From: Sodiomyces alkalinus F11
Lineage: Eukaryota; Ascomycota; Sordariomycetes; Glomerellales; Plectosphaerellaceae
Length of the DNA stretch: 64,000 nt
NCBI RefSeq assembly: GCF_003711515.1
Contig: NW_021167079.1
Location: forward strand, 3,255,185-3,319,184
Direction of reading: 5' to 3'
In this document: one piece after another, positions 44,541-58,199 of the stretch
Layout: every line of letters starts with the position of its first letter
Numbering within the stretch: position 1 is the first letter of the stretch
Notes under the pieces: model-generated
What the model saw: the letters and a program-made list of their open reading frames with translations, nothing else
What the model was told of the DNA's origin: nothing
Databases searched by the model: none
Translations under genes and position numbers: made by a program

Positions 44541-46349
44541 CGTAATACTATCCCCCCCCTCTCCCTCCGGGGGTTATATAACCGCGTATCCTTATTATAG
44601 TTCGGCTCCCCTTACGTCGCGGTGATAAAGGAATAATCGCGTCCCTTTATCGTACCTCGCCTTTACCTCGATATTAAAGAAATCTTAAGTCGTTAGCTAA
44701 CCTTTATATATATACCCGGAATAGTAATATAGGCCACCCTCGCGTAGATCCTATCCGTAGATATATCGGCCCCGTTTTCCTTATAGGCTTCCTTTTCCTC
44801 TATTCCTCTCCTTACCTTTAATAATAATAATAATAGTAATCGTAATTCCGTATATACTTATTCTTTCTTATAGCGATAACTCTCCTAACTCCCCTATCCT
44901 TAGATAGTTTTTAGCAATACTTAGTTAGTTTAAGAGCTCCCTGTTTAAGGTAAGATATCTCTTACTCGCGATCTTTTCGTAAAGAACCCTTCTCTAACTT
45001 ATATCGTTTCGTAGATAGCGCTAGCCCCCGGCGATAATAGGGGTAATAATAGTAGTAAGCGCGCCGCCGATAACGATATAGGTATAATACTCTTACGCCT
45101 TAAGGCGATACTAACTATATAATAGTTCGCGTTAACGCTATCGCCGCCGCCTAAGAAAAAGAAATCGGCGGGTAGTTAGCCTCCTAAGCACCCTCCCGGT
45201 AGTATTTATACTAAGCTATACCTCCTTTATATGCGCGATATCGCTAATAGGAAGTATAAATGCCTTTATTATAGCTAGATTAGTTAGGAAAAGAAATACT
45301 ATATATACTCCATAAAAATATACTAGTATACTCCTCTTTTAGCGTACCTTAAAGGCTATGCGTAAAGGTTATTTAAAACGGTTACCCTTATTAGCGATAA
45401 TAATAAAAACACCCCTATAAGACCTCCTCCCCCTTTAAGGTTATAACTATATCGCTAACCCTTTTTCTAGGAGTAAGAACCGTATTTTAACGCCTACGCG
45501 GCGTTTTAGGATACCTTTATAGCTAGGGAAGCGATAATAGCGATATTACCTATAGCTATATATCCCGTAAAGGCTCCCGGTATAGTAATCGCGCTAGCCC
45601 TTTCTCCTCCTTAGGAGGTCTAAGAAAATATAGTACCGTAGTTAACCTTACTGCCTTTTCCTAAGGTTATTAATAAGGTAACTAAACTAGCCTCGCTTCC
45701 TCCAGTAATAAAGGTTATTAGCGAGGTGGTTATACTAGTCTTTTCTCCTCCCTTAAAGGTTATAGAAAAGATAGCGTCGGGACTAGATATATCGCCTTTA
45801 GAGGAGGTTATTATTAGGGCGGAAGAGCTAGCCTTATCTCCTCCTCGCGAGGTTATAGGTTAAGTAGTAGTTTCGGGCCCGGTCCCTGCTAATATTATAG
45901 CGGAAAAGAACGCTTATCTTATTACTCCTACTCCCTTATCGGGGTCGATATTATCGGACGAAGACTTTAGGCGCCTTAGTCTTATAGAGCTAAGGGAGTA
46001 TACTCGGCTATTTAGGGAGATTCTTATACTTAGTCGTGCTAATCTCGTGATTTCCGAATTCTAATACTATATAGAGCGTAAGCGGGCTTCTACGCCTATA
46101 TATATAACTATTATTAGCGCGGTTATAATCCCCGATAACGGCGATAATAAAGATAATAATAAGGTTAAGGAGACGGACTCTAACCTATAACGGGGCGATA
46201 AAGGTAAGACTTTTACGGAAATCGATAATCCCGAGGATAGCGATTTTAAGGCTAAGAATATCGATCTAGGCTTATATTAAGCGTAGCTAGGGTATAGGGC
46301 TTATCTAGCCTAAACTAAATCTAACTCTTACTCCTTTCCGATTATCGTG
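44541..46349 (+). repeat. Unassigned RIP-degraded ORF remnant
   Basis: A stop-broken plus-strand frame can be followed at about 45200-46280. An early part has former CxxC-like spacing (RKYKCLYYS, then KKYYIYSIK near 45250-45310). A later acidic part reads LSDEDFRRLSLIELREYTRL. It ends against the 3' side of the minus-strand gypsy. I do not recognise it; a gag or DNA-binding protein of another transposon is possible. Confidence 0.45.
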
Positions 46350-49340
46350 ATACGATCGCTTATATATTAGCTCCTATATTATAATAGCGCGAAGGTATTT
46401 AACGAGCTATTATTTATTAGTATTAAGCCGAATTTCCTTTCATAATCTATTAAATACCTATATTTACGCTAATAGTTCTAGCGGTTCCTATATAGGCTTA
46501 TAGTATCTTATCTATTATACTAGTACCTTATATTTTAATCCTTTACCTCGCCTTTTTATCCTCGCTTAGAGGATTTCCTTAATTTCCTATTTTTTACTAT
46601 TAGTTACCTTTTAAATAGGCGGTAGTTAAGGGTTATCTACTACCTATCCCGGAAAGGGGTTATCGCCCGCGCGATATAATAAGTCTACGTGGAATTAGGG
46701 GTAGATTTATTATAGTTTAGCGAGCTCGATTATATATAGGCTAATTACCTTTATAACTCGGTATTTACGATAAAGCTAATTAAGCTTATAGGATAATCGC
46801 GGAGTTAAGTAGTTAGCTAATAATAGCTAGACTAAGTCGTTAACCTTAAAGCGTTTAGCCGGTATACGATATTAGTTAGTAGACTCCTTATTCCGGAGCT
46901 ATATCGATACGATCACGGCCTAGGCAAACTCGGTCGCTTCTTATAAGCGTTATAGTAGATTATAGGCCGCTAATACTTTAGGTTTTATAGGGGGCTCCTT
47001 AGTTATCTAGATCGGGTTAAAATAGTAGCTATATTCTAAGAAAAAGGGATTAAACCCTATTATAAAGCTCTTATAGTTATTTAGGGCTAGTTATACTACG
47101 GGTACTAAGTAATCCTAGTTATCTTAGGTATAACAGATAAAAGCTCGTAAATAGGCTTATACTTCTTAGTTTATACGCTTTATTACTTTATCGGTCTAAG
47201 GGTAGTATACTATACTAAGCTTACGCGATATCTATACAAGCTTATAAAAGTATTTCTAGAACCTGCTTATCTAGTTTAAACCTTAGTTACTAATAATTAA
47301 CCTAGGTATTCTATAAAACCGGAAGTAGTAGTATAGGAACTATTCCGTATAAACTTTAGCTTCTATTATCTTTATCGCTTCTAATATTATAGCTTTAATT
47401 AGGCGATCTATAATAACCTAAAGGTAGCGCGCCTTTTTCTTACCGGCTAGTAGTAGGTCCGTTATAAAGTCTATTAATAAGTCGCTCCGTATTCGTTCTA
47501 GTACCGGGAGAGGGTATAAAAGGCCTTATTTCGCGTTCCTCTATATATAACTCCTTCTGTAGATATCGTAGTTCTAGACGAATTATCGGATATCCTTATT
47601 TATCCTCGGCTAGAAAAAGCGACATGCTACTAAGGCGATAGTATTTTCGTGTCCGGGGTATCCTCCGATTACTAAGTTATAAATTAACTAGATAATCCTC
47701 CCTTATAATATTAACCCTTTAATAGACCCGGGCACCTAGATTCGGTCACGGAGAAGTAATTACCCGGTAGTAAAGATAGAGTACTCGGCTCTTTATAGCT
47801 TTAATTCTTATAATAGTAAAAACTACTATTCTTCTTTAACAACCGCGGATAAGGCTCCTTAATACTATTTATTAGTTATAAGCGTCTTATTCTATAATCG
47901 TTATAGCTTTTAATCTACCTTAAAGATTATTTAACCGCTATTAATATCGCGAATACTAGGTAAAATCACGGTATCGGGGATTAGTTAAATATAACGAGAT
48001 TACTCCTATTTATCCGTTATATTTTAAGGCTTATCTTATTATCGACGCGAGAGGGCGTCCGCTATCGTAGTATCCTTTCCCTTCCGATACCTAAGTATAA
48101 AGTCGAACTATATAAGCTTACTAGCTTATCGGCTTTATCGCTTAGTAAGTATTCGCTTATTATAAAGTACTTAAGGGCTTTATAGTTAGAGAGGACTATA
48201 AACTACCTATAGCTAATAAGCTTAGTCTATTATATTATTAAATGACTTATAATCACTAATATTTCCTTATTATAGATTAAGTAATTATATTCTACTCTAT
48301 TAAGTTTATAAGAGTAATATATAACTATATAGCGATTTCCGTCCGTATCTTCTTATATAAGGCTACCCCTAAAGGCGAACTCTAAATAGTCTATTTCTAT
48401 AAATATCTTATTTACTAAGTCCTACTATTATAGTATAGGTCCTTCTTAAAACCTCGCTTTAGCTCGCTAAAGGCCGTTTCTGCCTTAGCACCCTATTAAA
48501 AGGCGTAGTCTTTCTTAGTAAATGCTATTAAAGAGGTAGAGATCCCCGAAAGGTCCTTAATAAAGATCCGGTAATAATTCGTAAACCCTAGGAAGCTTCG
48601 CACGCCCTTAACCGTCATAGGCGTTTCTTACTCACAGATAGCTCGTAACTTCTTTAGGTTATAAGATACGCCCTTTCCTGCAGTAACTATAAATCCTAGG
48701 TACTTTACTATCTTTACACTAAACTCGTATTTTAACGGATCTAGGTTTAGGCTAGCGTCTATAAGGGCGTGGAGTACCTATTTTACCTTCGCCTTATCAT
48801 CAGCCCGACTCCTATTAGAGTAGATTAGGATATTATTAATATAAGCGGTAATAAAGTTATTTAGGTAGCGTTATAGCGTTTTATTAATATATCGCTAGAA
48901 AGTTATAGGGGCTTTACTTAAGCCGAATACGTAGATAAGCTATTCGAAAAGCCTAAACCGAGTTCGGAATATAGTCTTATATTCGTGTCCTAGGGCTATC
49001 CTAATCTTATAGAAGGTAGCGATTATATTAAGCTTCGTAAACTATTTCGCTTAGCTTAGGTTTTATAGTATCTTAGCGATTAAAGGGAGTAAGTAACGGT
49101 CTTACTTAGTAATCGCATTTAACGCTTAATAGTTATAATAAAAATAAAGTCCTCCGCCTCGCTTCCTTATAAAGAGGATAGGAGCCGCGGCTTCTAAACT
49201 ATTAGCACGGATAAATCCCTTATCTATTAGGTCGGTAAGTGTTTTCCGTAATACTAGGAGTTCTTCTCTTAATATATTATAGAGTAGCCCCTAGGGGAGT
49301 AATAATTCCTTACCGTCGCTTCCGGGTATAAGGTTTCCTT
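46350..49340 (-). pseudogene. Ty3/gypsy pol remnant, RIP-degraded
   Basis: The reverse transcriptase is clear on the minus strand at about 49290-48640: LREELLVLRKTLTDLIDKGFIRA, then KLNIIATFYKIRIALGHEYKT, then AYINNILIYSNRS, where AYIDDILIY is normal, so both catalytic Asp are Asn. It continues into IVKYLGFIVTAGKGV. RNase H and integrase fill 48600-46950, and a C-terminal FHVDLLYRAGDNPFPG motif lies at about 46700-46620. Gag is not seen upstream, so the element is incomplete. No LTRs found. Confidence 0.83.
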
Positions 49341-49389
49341 TATAGTTAACTCTTACGCTAAAGGGCGATAAAGCCACTAATACCTCGGG

Positions 49390-50737
49390 CTAAAACCCTA
49401 TCGCGGCCGCTACCGCGGCCGCGGCTACTCCTACTATTACTATAATCGCTAATAAGAAGAAGATAACCGCTTATAAGAAGGCTACGGCCGTAATAAAAGA
49501 ACTACCGATAAAAACACTTATATCTATTAACGACCTCTCTAAAAAGGGGCGGACGCACTACCTATAAGATCGCCGTATATACCGCGAGGAAAAGGCTAAC
49601 TAAGAAGCGTAGTAAAAGGAGTTTAATAAGGTACGCTCGCATATTAAGGGGACCGTTTATACTATATTATATAACCTCCTTATATAGCTATAAGACGATA
49701 ACGTAAATAACCTATAAGCCTAGATTACTCTCCTCTACGCGAATATAGAATTAACCCCTATAAACCTTTGTAAGGAAGCCCTAATCCTATATCGACGATA
49801 TACTATACCTATAAAGGCTATACCTAAGGATATAGACACGTGGGTTATAAGCTAGAAAATAGCGATAATATACTACATATATATAGACGTCTTAGAGCTA
49901 TTAAGCGCGGACCGTTGGGCAGATAACGCGTTAAACGCTATTAGACCTATCGCCTAGTAATAGAGTAATAACTACCTAGTAAATGACTATACTAAGATTA
50001 CGGACAACGAGTTAATAATTAATAACTTCGTAAAGGCTTTAAGAGCGGTTCTTAATCATATAAAAAGTCTATAATCCGCCGCTATAAAGCCTAGAGTCGG
50101 GAGAGGCACCTTTAACACCCGCGGAAACCTCCCTAATACTAAGGATACTGCTAATAATAAAGATAATAAGAAGCGTCCTCGTAGCGATACGTTTATAAAG
50201 GCTATCCCTCCCGCGATAAAGAGGCCTTATAAGATATATAAGAATATCTAATCTACTACCGCCTATTAGTATATAAGGCCGGATATACGCCTTTATAGCT
50301 AGCGAGGCCGTGAAGATATTACGAAGGTTATAGAAAAGAAGATACGTAACTATAGTTTTAAAAGCCGCGTGGACACCGCGATACAGAAAAGGCGGAAAGC
50401 CTTAGGGGCTACCACCGCTAATAAGATAAAGGAGGTCTAGGAGAATTAACTCTATAATACTACGCTTATTATAACTACTACGTACTAAAATCAGCGGGTT
50501 CTCTAGTTAGCCGTATAACTAGCCTTCTATCGGATAAGGGGTATAGAGTATCCTTATACGATAATACTATTAAGATTATAATAAGGAGTATCCCTCTCTA
50601 TTAACTAAGCTAAAGTATTATTACACTACGCGATTCTAGACTTAGGATTATTAATCTATATTCTTAATAATTAAGGCGGTTTTATAGTCGGTAGACTACC
50701 TACTAGTACTTTATCTTTATCTCTTTAAGTAAGCACC
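49390..50737 (+). pseudogene. Ty1/copia 5' part (gag and start of protease), RIP-degraded
   Basis: A plus-strand gag-like frame starts at about 49390 with Ala/Thr-rich sequence and reaches a protease at about 50620-50660 reading LDLGLLIYILNN. The expected copia form has Asp-Ser-Gly-Ser-Ser and His: each Ser is now Leu (TCA to TTA) and the His is Tyr (CAC to TAC), all CpA-to-TpA changes. The reading is cut by the nested LTR element at 50738 and resumes at 60652. Confidence 0.75.
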
Positions 50738-50742
50738 TATAA

Positions 50743-51091
50743 TAATACGCCGGAATAGCGTAGGACTATACGCACGGATAGTCCTCGCGCGCCAGGCACT
50801 ATACGTATATATAGTACCCGCCGGCCGGAACCTAAATATATGTTTAGGACCCGGGCCGGGTTCCCTAAATATACGTATAGCCCCGAAGACCAGGAATAAA
50901 CTAGTCGTATAGAGAAAGAGATAATCCGGGGCTCGCCGAGGATATATGCCCGGTAAGCCCGCCTTTAGATTAGTAGAAGATATGTTTATTATACCCTATC
51001 TTCTATACCTAAAGGTCGCTATTCCGAACCCTAGAAGCCCTAGGTCCAATAGTATTAGCTAGCCAGAGATATACCTAGATAGGGTATATTA
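50743..51091 (+). repeat. 5' LTR of the nested gypsy element (349 bp)
   Basis: It starts TAATACGCCGG and ends GTATATTA (TG..CA ends turned to TA..TA). It matches the 3' LTR along its whole length, with differences mostly of the C/T or G/A kind. Confidence 0.92.
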
Positions 51092-51899
51092 AATAATAGT
51101 AACTAAGCTTTTAAGCGAGGTTCGCGTACCGCCGCTTAATACGAGCTACGTATCCTATAACTATATAAACACGTAGTATACCGATAGAACTATATAACTA
51201 TTAGCATACTAAGTAAATACGCCTCTCCTTTACTAGACTAAGGCGTGGAGTATATAAGAACTATGGCCTATTATTCGTACGCAGGTTCGGTAATTATACT
51301 AACTCTACTAAATAAAAAATCCGCCGTAAAACCTAAGACTCCGCTATTATAACCGATATAAACCTCCTTAACGATTATCCTTATCCGCGAAGCGCTAAAA
51401 ACGCGAAAAATCTTATTAAGTTCTTAGATAATTTCTTAGACCCTATTATTAATCTCCTTACGCCTAAAGATATAGCTCTGCTTAATATAGCTAAGAGGGC
51501 CGTGTACGCCCTAGTGATAGCCGGCGCGAGCGGCCTAACCTTAAAAGGAAGAATCTCGCGATCGGAGTCCGTGTCCGATATATCCTACCTAAAGAAATAG
51601 ATCCGAAACCCGGATAACTTCGTAAACGCCTTCGAAACATAGCTTAATAAAGAACCTATTTATAAGAAGATCCTAGCGGGTATATAAGAACCCCGCGATA
51701 TTAAGGGGAAAAAACCTATATAACCGTTTACTATTAGTCCTACTCCTTATACGGGCGAGCTAGATCCCGAGGCTAACCTAATTAACCGTGTCGGAGGGAG
51801 CCTTATTAGCGCTAGCCTTATTAATACTAGCCTTACTAATACTAGCTCCGCTAGTACTAGCTTTACTTTACCTAGCTCCGCCTAGCTTATTATAATAGG

Positions 51900-53450
51900 G
51901 CTTAGGATATAAGAGCCAGGTAATTAGCGTCGCCTTAAAATTACGGGAGAGTTAGGGGAACCGTTGTTCACTATAATAAAACCTACCTTACTCTCTATCC
52001 GGCCTACTATAAAGGCTACGGATAAGGAGCCTATAATTAAGGAGGAGGAATTAATATACTCCCTAAGTAAATCCTCCTTATACTAATCGTCCGTGTTCTA
52101 TATATCTTTTACTAAGACTATTATTCGTTATTCGAACGCTATAAAATGCTAAATATCTAATATCCCTAATTAGGCCTTTTTAGCTAACTACCCGGTTAAC
52201 TCTAAGAGTATAGTATTTAGCGCTCCTAGACCTAGCTATTAAAACGTCCGCTAAAGTACCGGATTACCGGATAAAACGCCTCTCCCTCCTTTAGCGCTTA
52301 CTTAACCGCCTTTTACGGGCGGAGACTAAATATATATACGCTAATCGGACCTATTAGCTATTATCAGGGAACTCTAGCGCGGATCGTAATTATAATAACC
52401 CTAGATTTACTTTAAGGCAGATAACCTTAGATACTTTAACCCGCCGGAATACTTTACCGTTACCTAGGATATCCGTATAGAAAGCACTAAGCTAGTCTTT
52501 CTTAACGTATTCCGCTTTATAGATACTATAAAGTAATATACCGAGATAAGCCCTAGGTATAATAAAGCCTTTACCCGCGGTATCTCCCGCTACCTACTAA
52601 GTAAAGCCTTAAAATAGCTAATAATTATAGACCCTAGACTCCGCGAATAGTATAATAAGAATATTACTCTAAAGAATTAGAAGGAGAGTTTAGAGAGCTG
52701 ATTCAATCTCCCGTGTGAAAAAGCTAAGTACCGATTATATAGGGAAAAGTATACCCTAGAAGATATTATAAACCGTCGTTATATCCGCGTATTCGCTAAT
52801 AGGGTCGCCCGACTCGTAAAGGCTATTAATAAACCCTAGGGAAAGCTTTTATCTATCGTTTAGGATAAGCTTAACGCTAGCCTAACCGCGACCGTGATCT
52901 GACTAAGCCCTAAGGTAAAGTTAGCCGACTTCTTAAATTCCCTAGTAAACCTAATACTAGGATAGTACCGGAACTGTACCTAAGGAGTTTAGAAGTATTA
53001 TATTAGTTAATATAGCCTCCCTAAATAAGACCGCGGAATATATAGCGCTTTACCCCTTATCGTGGTGGTTTAATAACCCGCGCTATAGTATTACGATAAT
53101 CGCTTAACGCCCGAGCACCGCCGAATACTATAGCCTAACCGCTATTCCCCTAATCCTAGTTAGCTCCGCCGCTAAAATAAGAATCGCGCGCTGCCTACAC
53201 TAAACGCTAATTATTATACTAATAATAAGGGTTAATAACTCCTAACTAATAACGTTAATAAGTAATCTAATCGCCGATACAGAGACTATTACCGCGACCG
53301 CTCTTAAGACTAGGTTAACGCCTCCGCCGAAGAAGCCGCTGCTAAGCCCGTGTCCGGAAATAAAGCTAATATAGAACCCGAGTACTATTATACCGAGGGG
53401 AACTCTAAGGGTTTTATAGACTCCGAGGACGATAAAAGCGCGGGTAGCGA
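51900..53450 (+). pseudogene. Gag of the nested gypsy element, RIP-degraded
   Basis: A stop-broken frame. A gag core is recognisable at about 52440-53000 (YFNPPEYFTVTQDIRIESTKLVF block, later LADFLNSLVNLILGQYRN). It continues into a basic, Asn/Arg-rich stretch and an acidic tail (FIDSEDDKSAGSE at about 53410-53450). No zinc knuckle was identified. Confidence 0.6.
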
Positions 53451-53739
53451 ATAAAGTAACTAACTATATTAGGTCGCTAATAGACCCGGATTTATACCTA
53501 AGTATACCGATCTTTATTAGATACGCTAATAGTATAGTAAATACTACTAACCTATAAGATTAAATCCAGAGACTATCCGATATAAAAAGACCTACTCCTA
53601 GCCGTACCGACTAAAGGAGTAGGGCGGATACGACTCGCCGCTAATTAACGGTATTATCTAGGAAGTTAGGGACCCTTTTAATAGTCCTTACGGGTATACG
53701 TATACCAGGATCTAAGCCTATAATTCCCTTATAGGCGTA

Positions 53740-56700
53740 CTATGCGATATTTATATCGACTTAGGAGCCTCCCGCTACGTAATAAGCTAGTAGCTCCTTA
53801 GTCGATTTTCTAATAAGTATATTAATCCGACTAAGCGCGCCGTGTTATAAGGGATAGGATTAATAAAGACCCTAGGATAGGCTACCTTTACCGTACTAGT
53901 TTAAGGCACGGTAAGTAATAAGAAGAAGATTAGCCGCTTATACGTCGGGGCTTAGATTATACCTAAGCTCGACGCCGGTCTTCTCCTAGGATAGGAGTTT
54001 AACTATCCTAATAGGCTAGATATCCTTAACACGTAGGAAGCTATTTATATTAGCGCTTACCAGGACCTAATAATTCCCGCGAGGGTATTCGCTAAATATT
54101 CTCTAATCTAACGGAAACTTAAGGCCGCTAAATACTTAGTTATCCCGCTATGAACGTATAGGTTTATACTAATTAATATGCCTAATAAACCTTAATTCTA
54201 TAGAGTTTTTCCCGAATATAAAGGGCTCTCCAAACTATATCCTTAATAACTAGTCTAGGTGCCTATCTTTAACGCTAACGACTAGCTATTAGTCGTCGCT
54301 AGAGGTATTAAGCTAGGTTATAGAGCTATTCTAGGTAAATAGTTATTAGTATACCGATTACGATAACGCGCGAGATATCCTGCTTAAGCGTATATAGGAA
54401 GAACCGCCTAGTAAGGCCGAAGGGGATATCTTCCGTGGATATATTACTCCCGAAAGTAAACTAGGTATCGCTAAGAGCCTAAAGGCCCCCATGGAGACTA
54501 CTAAAAAAGAAGTAATAATCTACCGCTATAACGACTAGTTCGTACGCCGGTTTAGTAAGATTATCGAGAAGTATCTAAAGGTTTAGACCGACTAAGGCGT
54601 TATTAATATACCTCCTAAGGAGTATATAAAGGTCCCTTTAGTTAACGGATAGTATAATTAGAAGATTAGCTAAAGATTATATTCCCTTAGCTATAATAAC
54701 TAGCGATCTCTAGATAAGACCCTAGATAAGCTCTATAAGTAAGGACGAATAGAATAGCCGACTTAGCCTATACTATTCGGGGCCTTAGTATTTATTATAT
54801 AGCGGACCGTAAACGAGAAGCGTAAAGGCCGAATAGTAGTTAATCTCTATACCTTAAATAAGGCTAATATTCCCGATATATACCCGATACCGTTATAGGA
54901 TAAGGTAATCTGGCGTCTCCGGGGGAAGAAGTTTATCTCCGTTATCGACACTTAAGCTTTCTTCTATAAGTTCCTAGTATATAAGCCGTACCGTGAAAGG
55001 TTTACTATCGTCTTATATTAAGGATACGAGCGTTCGAAGGTTATACTTATAGGCTTCCGTAATTCGCTAGCCTATATCTAATGCTATATAGATAAGCTAC
55101 TCCGACCGTATAAGAAGTTCGCCGCTGCTTTTATTAATAATATTATCGTGGCCTTAGATACCGAGGAGGAATACGCCTAGCATCTAAAGACCGTACTATT
55201 ACTATTTAGCCGGAAGCGGATCTTTATCTCCCCGGGTAAATCCTTTATCGGTTACTTATTAGTATAGCTTTTAGGATTTAAGGTCGATACTTTAGGCCTC
55301 TTTGATATAAAGGAATCTACCGATACCCTATAAAGGATCCGTCCGCTATTATCGCTCTAATCGCTTAAATAATAAATTAGTATAACCGGATAGCTACGGC
55401 ACCTTATCCCGAGGTTCGCCTACCGAATCGCCTCCCTCTAATAATAAAAGACTACCTTACTTGCGGAGGCCTATTAGCTCTGAAAGGACTAGGGCTAAGC
55501 CTATAAGGCCTATACTAAACGAACGGTATTTAAGCTTACGGCCGAAAAGATAGCGTTATTTAAAGATATCACGGATACACTTACTTCGGATATCTACCTT
55601 TTCTACTATAATCTAGGGAAGATCCTCTTTATCTAGCTAGACGCTTTTAAGGAGCACGGCTTCTCCGCTATACTATTCTAGCTTATCGATAAGACTAAAT
55701 AGCTCGCTAAAGGCATTATTAGCAAGACCCTTATTTATATAGTACTCTATATTAGTAAAGGTCTTAATATAGCCGAGTAAAAGTACTAGCCGACTAAACT
55801 AAAGGTCGTCTACCTAGTATAGGCTATTCGTAAGACCCGAACTATTATTTAGTCCGCTTATTATAATCCGATTATTATTCTCACGGACTACGCTATTATT
55901 ATTAGTCTTATAAAGTCTACTACGCTATCTAGCACGGATAAGACTAGGTTAAATATAAAGCTTATCCTCTCCTCGGAGTTCTTTAGCTAGTTTTAGTTAG
56001 ACTATTAGTATATCCCCGGGAAAATAAATATTATAGCTAACGCCTTATCACGGCTACCTATAATAAACCAGCCGGAAGCGGAAGATAATAAGGAACTAGA
56101 ATGGATTTAGCACGATTAGGCTATTTATTACTTTTCTAAGCGTAAAATAAACGCCGAGCTACGATAAAAGATTAGCGATAATTATACTAATAATACTAAA
56201 TAAGGACCTATCCTTACCTAGTTATAGGACTATAATTCGCCGGTTAAGATCCCTTTCGAGTTAGAAAATAGTCTCCTTTATTATCTAGAATAAAACGGGA
56301 AGTATCGGCTTTATATCCTATTCTCCTTAAACTAGGAGTTTATTTAGGCAGCTTATAATAAGCGCTACTACTTCGGCGTTAAAAGAACCTAGTATAAGCT
56401 AGTTAACCGATTCGCTATCCTTAGGCTCTATAAGGAAATTAAGACCTATATTGCTAACTATATAATATACGCTATTAATTAGACTAATCGTTAGCGCTTA
56501 CTCGGCGAGATATAACTAATTATAACTCCCCCTATTCTATTCTATACTATCGTTATAGATTTTATTATCGGCTTACCCGAGGTGCCTTTAGCTAGCTCTC
56601 CCTAGTAAAGGGAGGGCTTTCCCCTATTCGACTCCCTCCTTATAGTAACGGATAAATTCACTAAAGCCACCCTCTTTATTCCTAGGTATAGCTCCTATAC

Positions 56701-57660
56701 TACGGAAGACTAGGCTTACGTCCTATTTTAGTTCCTCTAGCTCGGTAACTAAGGTATTCTCTAAAGGATTATTTTAGATTATAACCCTAAGTTTCTATCC
56801 GCCTTTTAGATAGCGCTTTAGAAGAAGGCGGGTATACTACTTAAGTTCTTAATAGTATAGTACCTATAGACTAATAGACTATCCGAATAGAAGAATTAAA
56901 TAGTTAAAATCGCTATCCGTATATTTCTTACTATATATCTAAACGCACTATAGATAAAGGGTATTATCGCGTTATAGTTTAATCTAAATAACGCCTTTAG
57001 CGAAGTCTTAGGGTATTCACTAAATAAACTACTATACGGTACGCGGACGAATAGTCCCCTTAATATAATCGGTGATACGAACCCGTAGTTCGCTTAAGAA
57101 CTATTCTAAGAAGACGCTAAACTATCTATCGCCTTAGCCTAGATATATATAAAAAGGCTATATAATAAAAAGCACCGTAGTATTCGGTTTACGCCCGGGG
57201 ACTTTATATTTATTACGCTCGGGTATAGCTACTCGCTACCTAGTAAACTCTTGATAAAGCTTAGTTAATAACGAATAGGACTATTTAAGATTAAGGAATA
57301 AGTCTTACTACTAGTATACCTACTAGAACTACCCGTAACGCTTAATATCTATCCTGTTATTAGTATTACGTATCTATAACTAGTAAAGACACCGGGTATA
57401 GACCCGTTCCCTGGCTGGATAGCCGATAAAGGGCCTATTTATCCTAACGACCCCGATAAGGATAGGCACGAGTAACAGGACTTATATAAGTATTATAAAA
57501 TTAACGCTATCCTCGATAAAAGAGTCACTAAAAAAGGTCGCGGTAAGCCACGCACCGAGTACCTAATTCGATAAAAAGGATAGCTAAGTTAGTGTAACGT
57601 TTAGATACCGAAGGAAGCTATAGATATACCGGAAATAGTCGAAGCCTTTAAGAAATGATA
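53740..57660 (+). pseudogene. Pol of the nested gypsy element (PR-RT-RH-IN-chromodomain), RIP-degraded
   Basis: Protease at about 53755: IDLGASRYVIS, where DSGAS is normal (TCA to TTA). Reverse transcriptase at about 54770-55270, with FAAAFINNIIVALD at the active site (Asn-Asn in place of Asp-Asp). RNase H ends at about 56070 with YIPGKINIIANALSRLP, the usual RNase H exit motif. Integrase at about 56550-57240 (DFIIGLPEVPLASSP, later FNLNNAFSEVLGYS). A chromodomain at about 57500-57640 (ILDKRVTKKGRGKPRTEYLIR) places it among chromoviruses, which target heterochromatin. Dozens of TAA/TAG codons interrupt the frame. Confidence 0.87.
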
Positions 57661-58199
57661 AAAAGCCTTAAAGACGCTACGAGTAACGATAAAGGGAGTA
57701 AAGGCGAATAAAGTGCTTAAGCTAGGAGATATCGAAGGACTCGGAGTATTACAGACTACTCGAGGTAAAAAACCTTTAACGACCGCTAGTATAGCCGCGT
57801 AGCCGCGTAACTCACTAAGGCCACCGCTTAAATCACCTATAGTAACTGAACGCTATTCACGTATAGCCAGGAAAGTATAAGAGAAGGCATAAGTGCTATC
57901 GTCTTATATTTAAAGGGAAGGCACGCGTAACTAGAATAATATAGAATAATAAAAACCTCTACGCCGCTCCGCCAGATTAGCTATACCCCTAAAACGGGTA
58001 TACAAAATATATACCAGAGCCACCCTCTCCTATATTCTCCTACTCTTCGCCACTATAGTAAGCTTCTCACGCATTATAATCTCTAGACCTACCTTATATA
58101 TTCACTATTATAACTTATATAAATAGATAATAAATATTCCCTAGTTATCCTCTTATTATATTAAGTATATACCCTTCTCTATATATTCTTACTTTCTAT

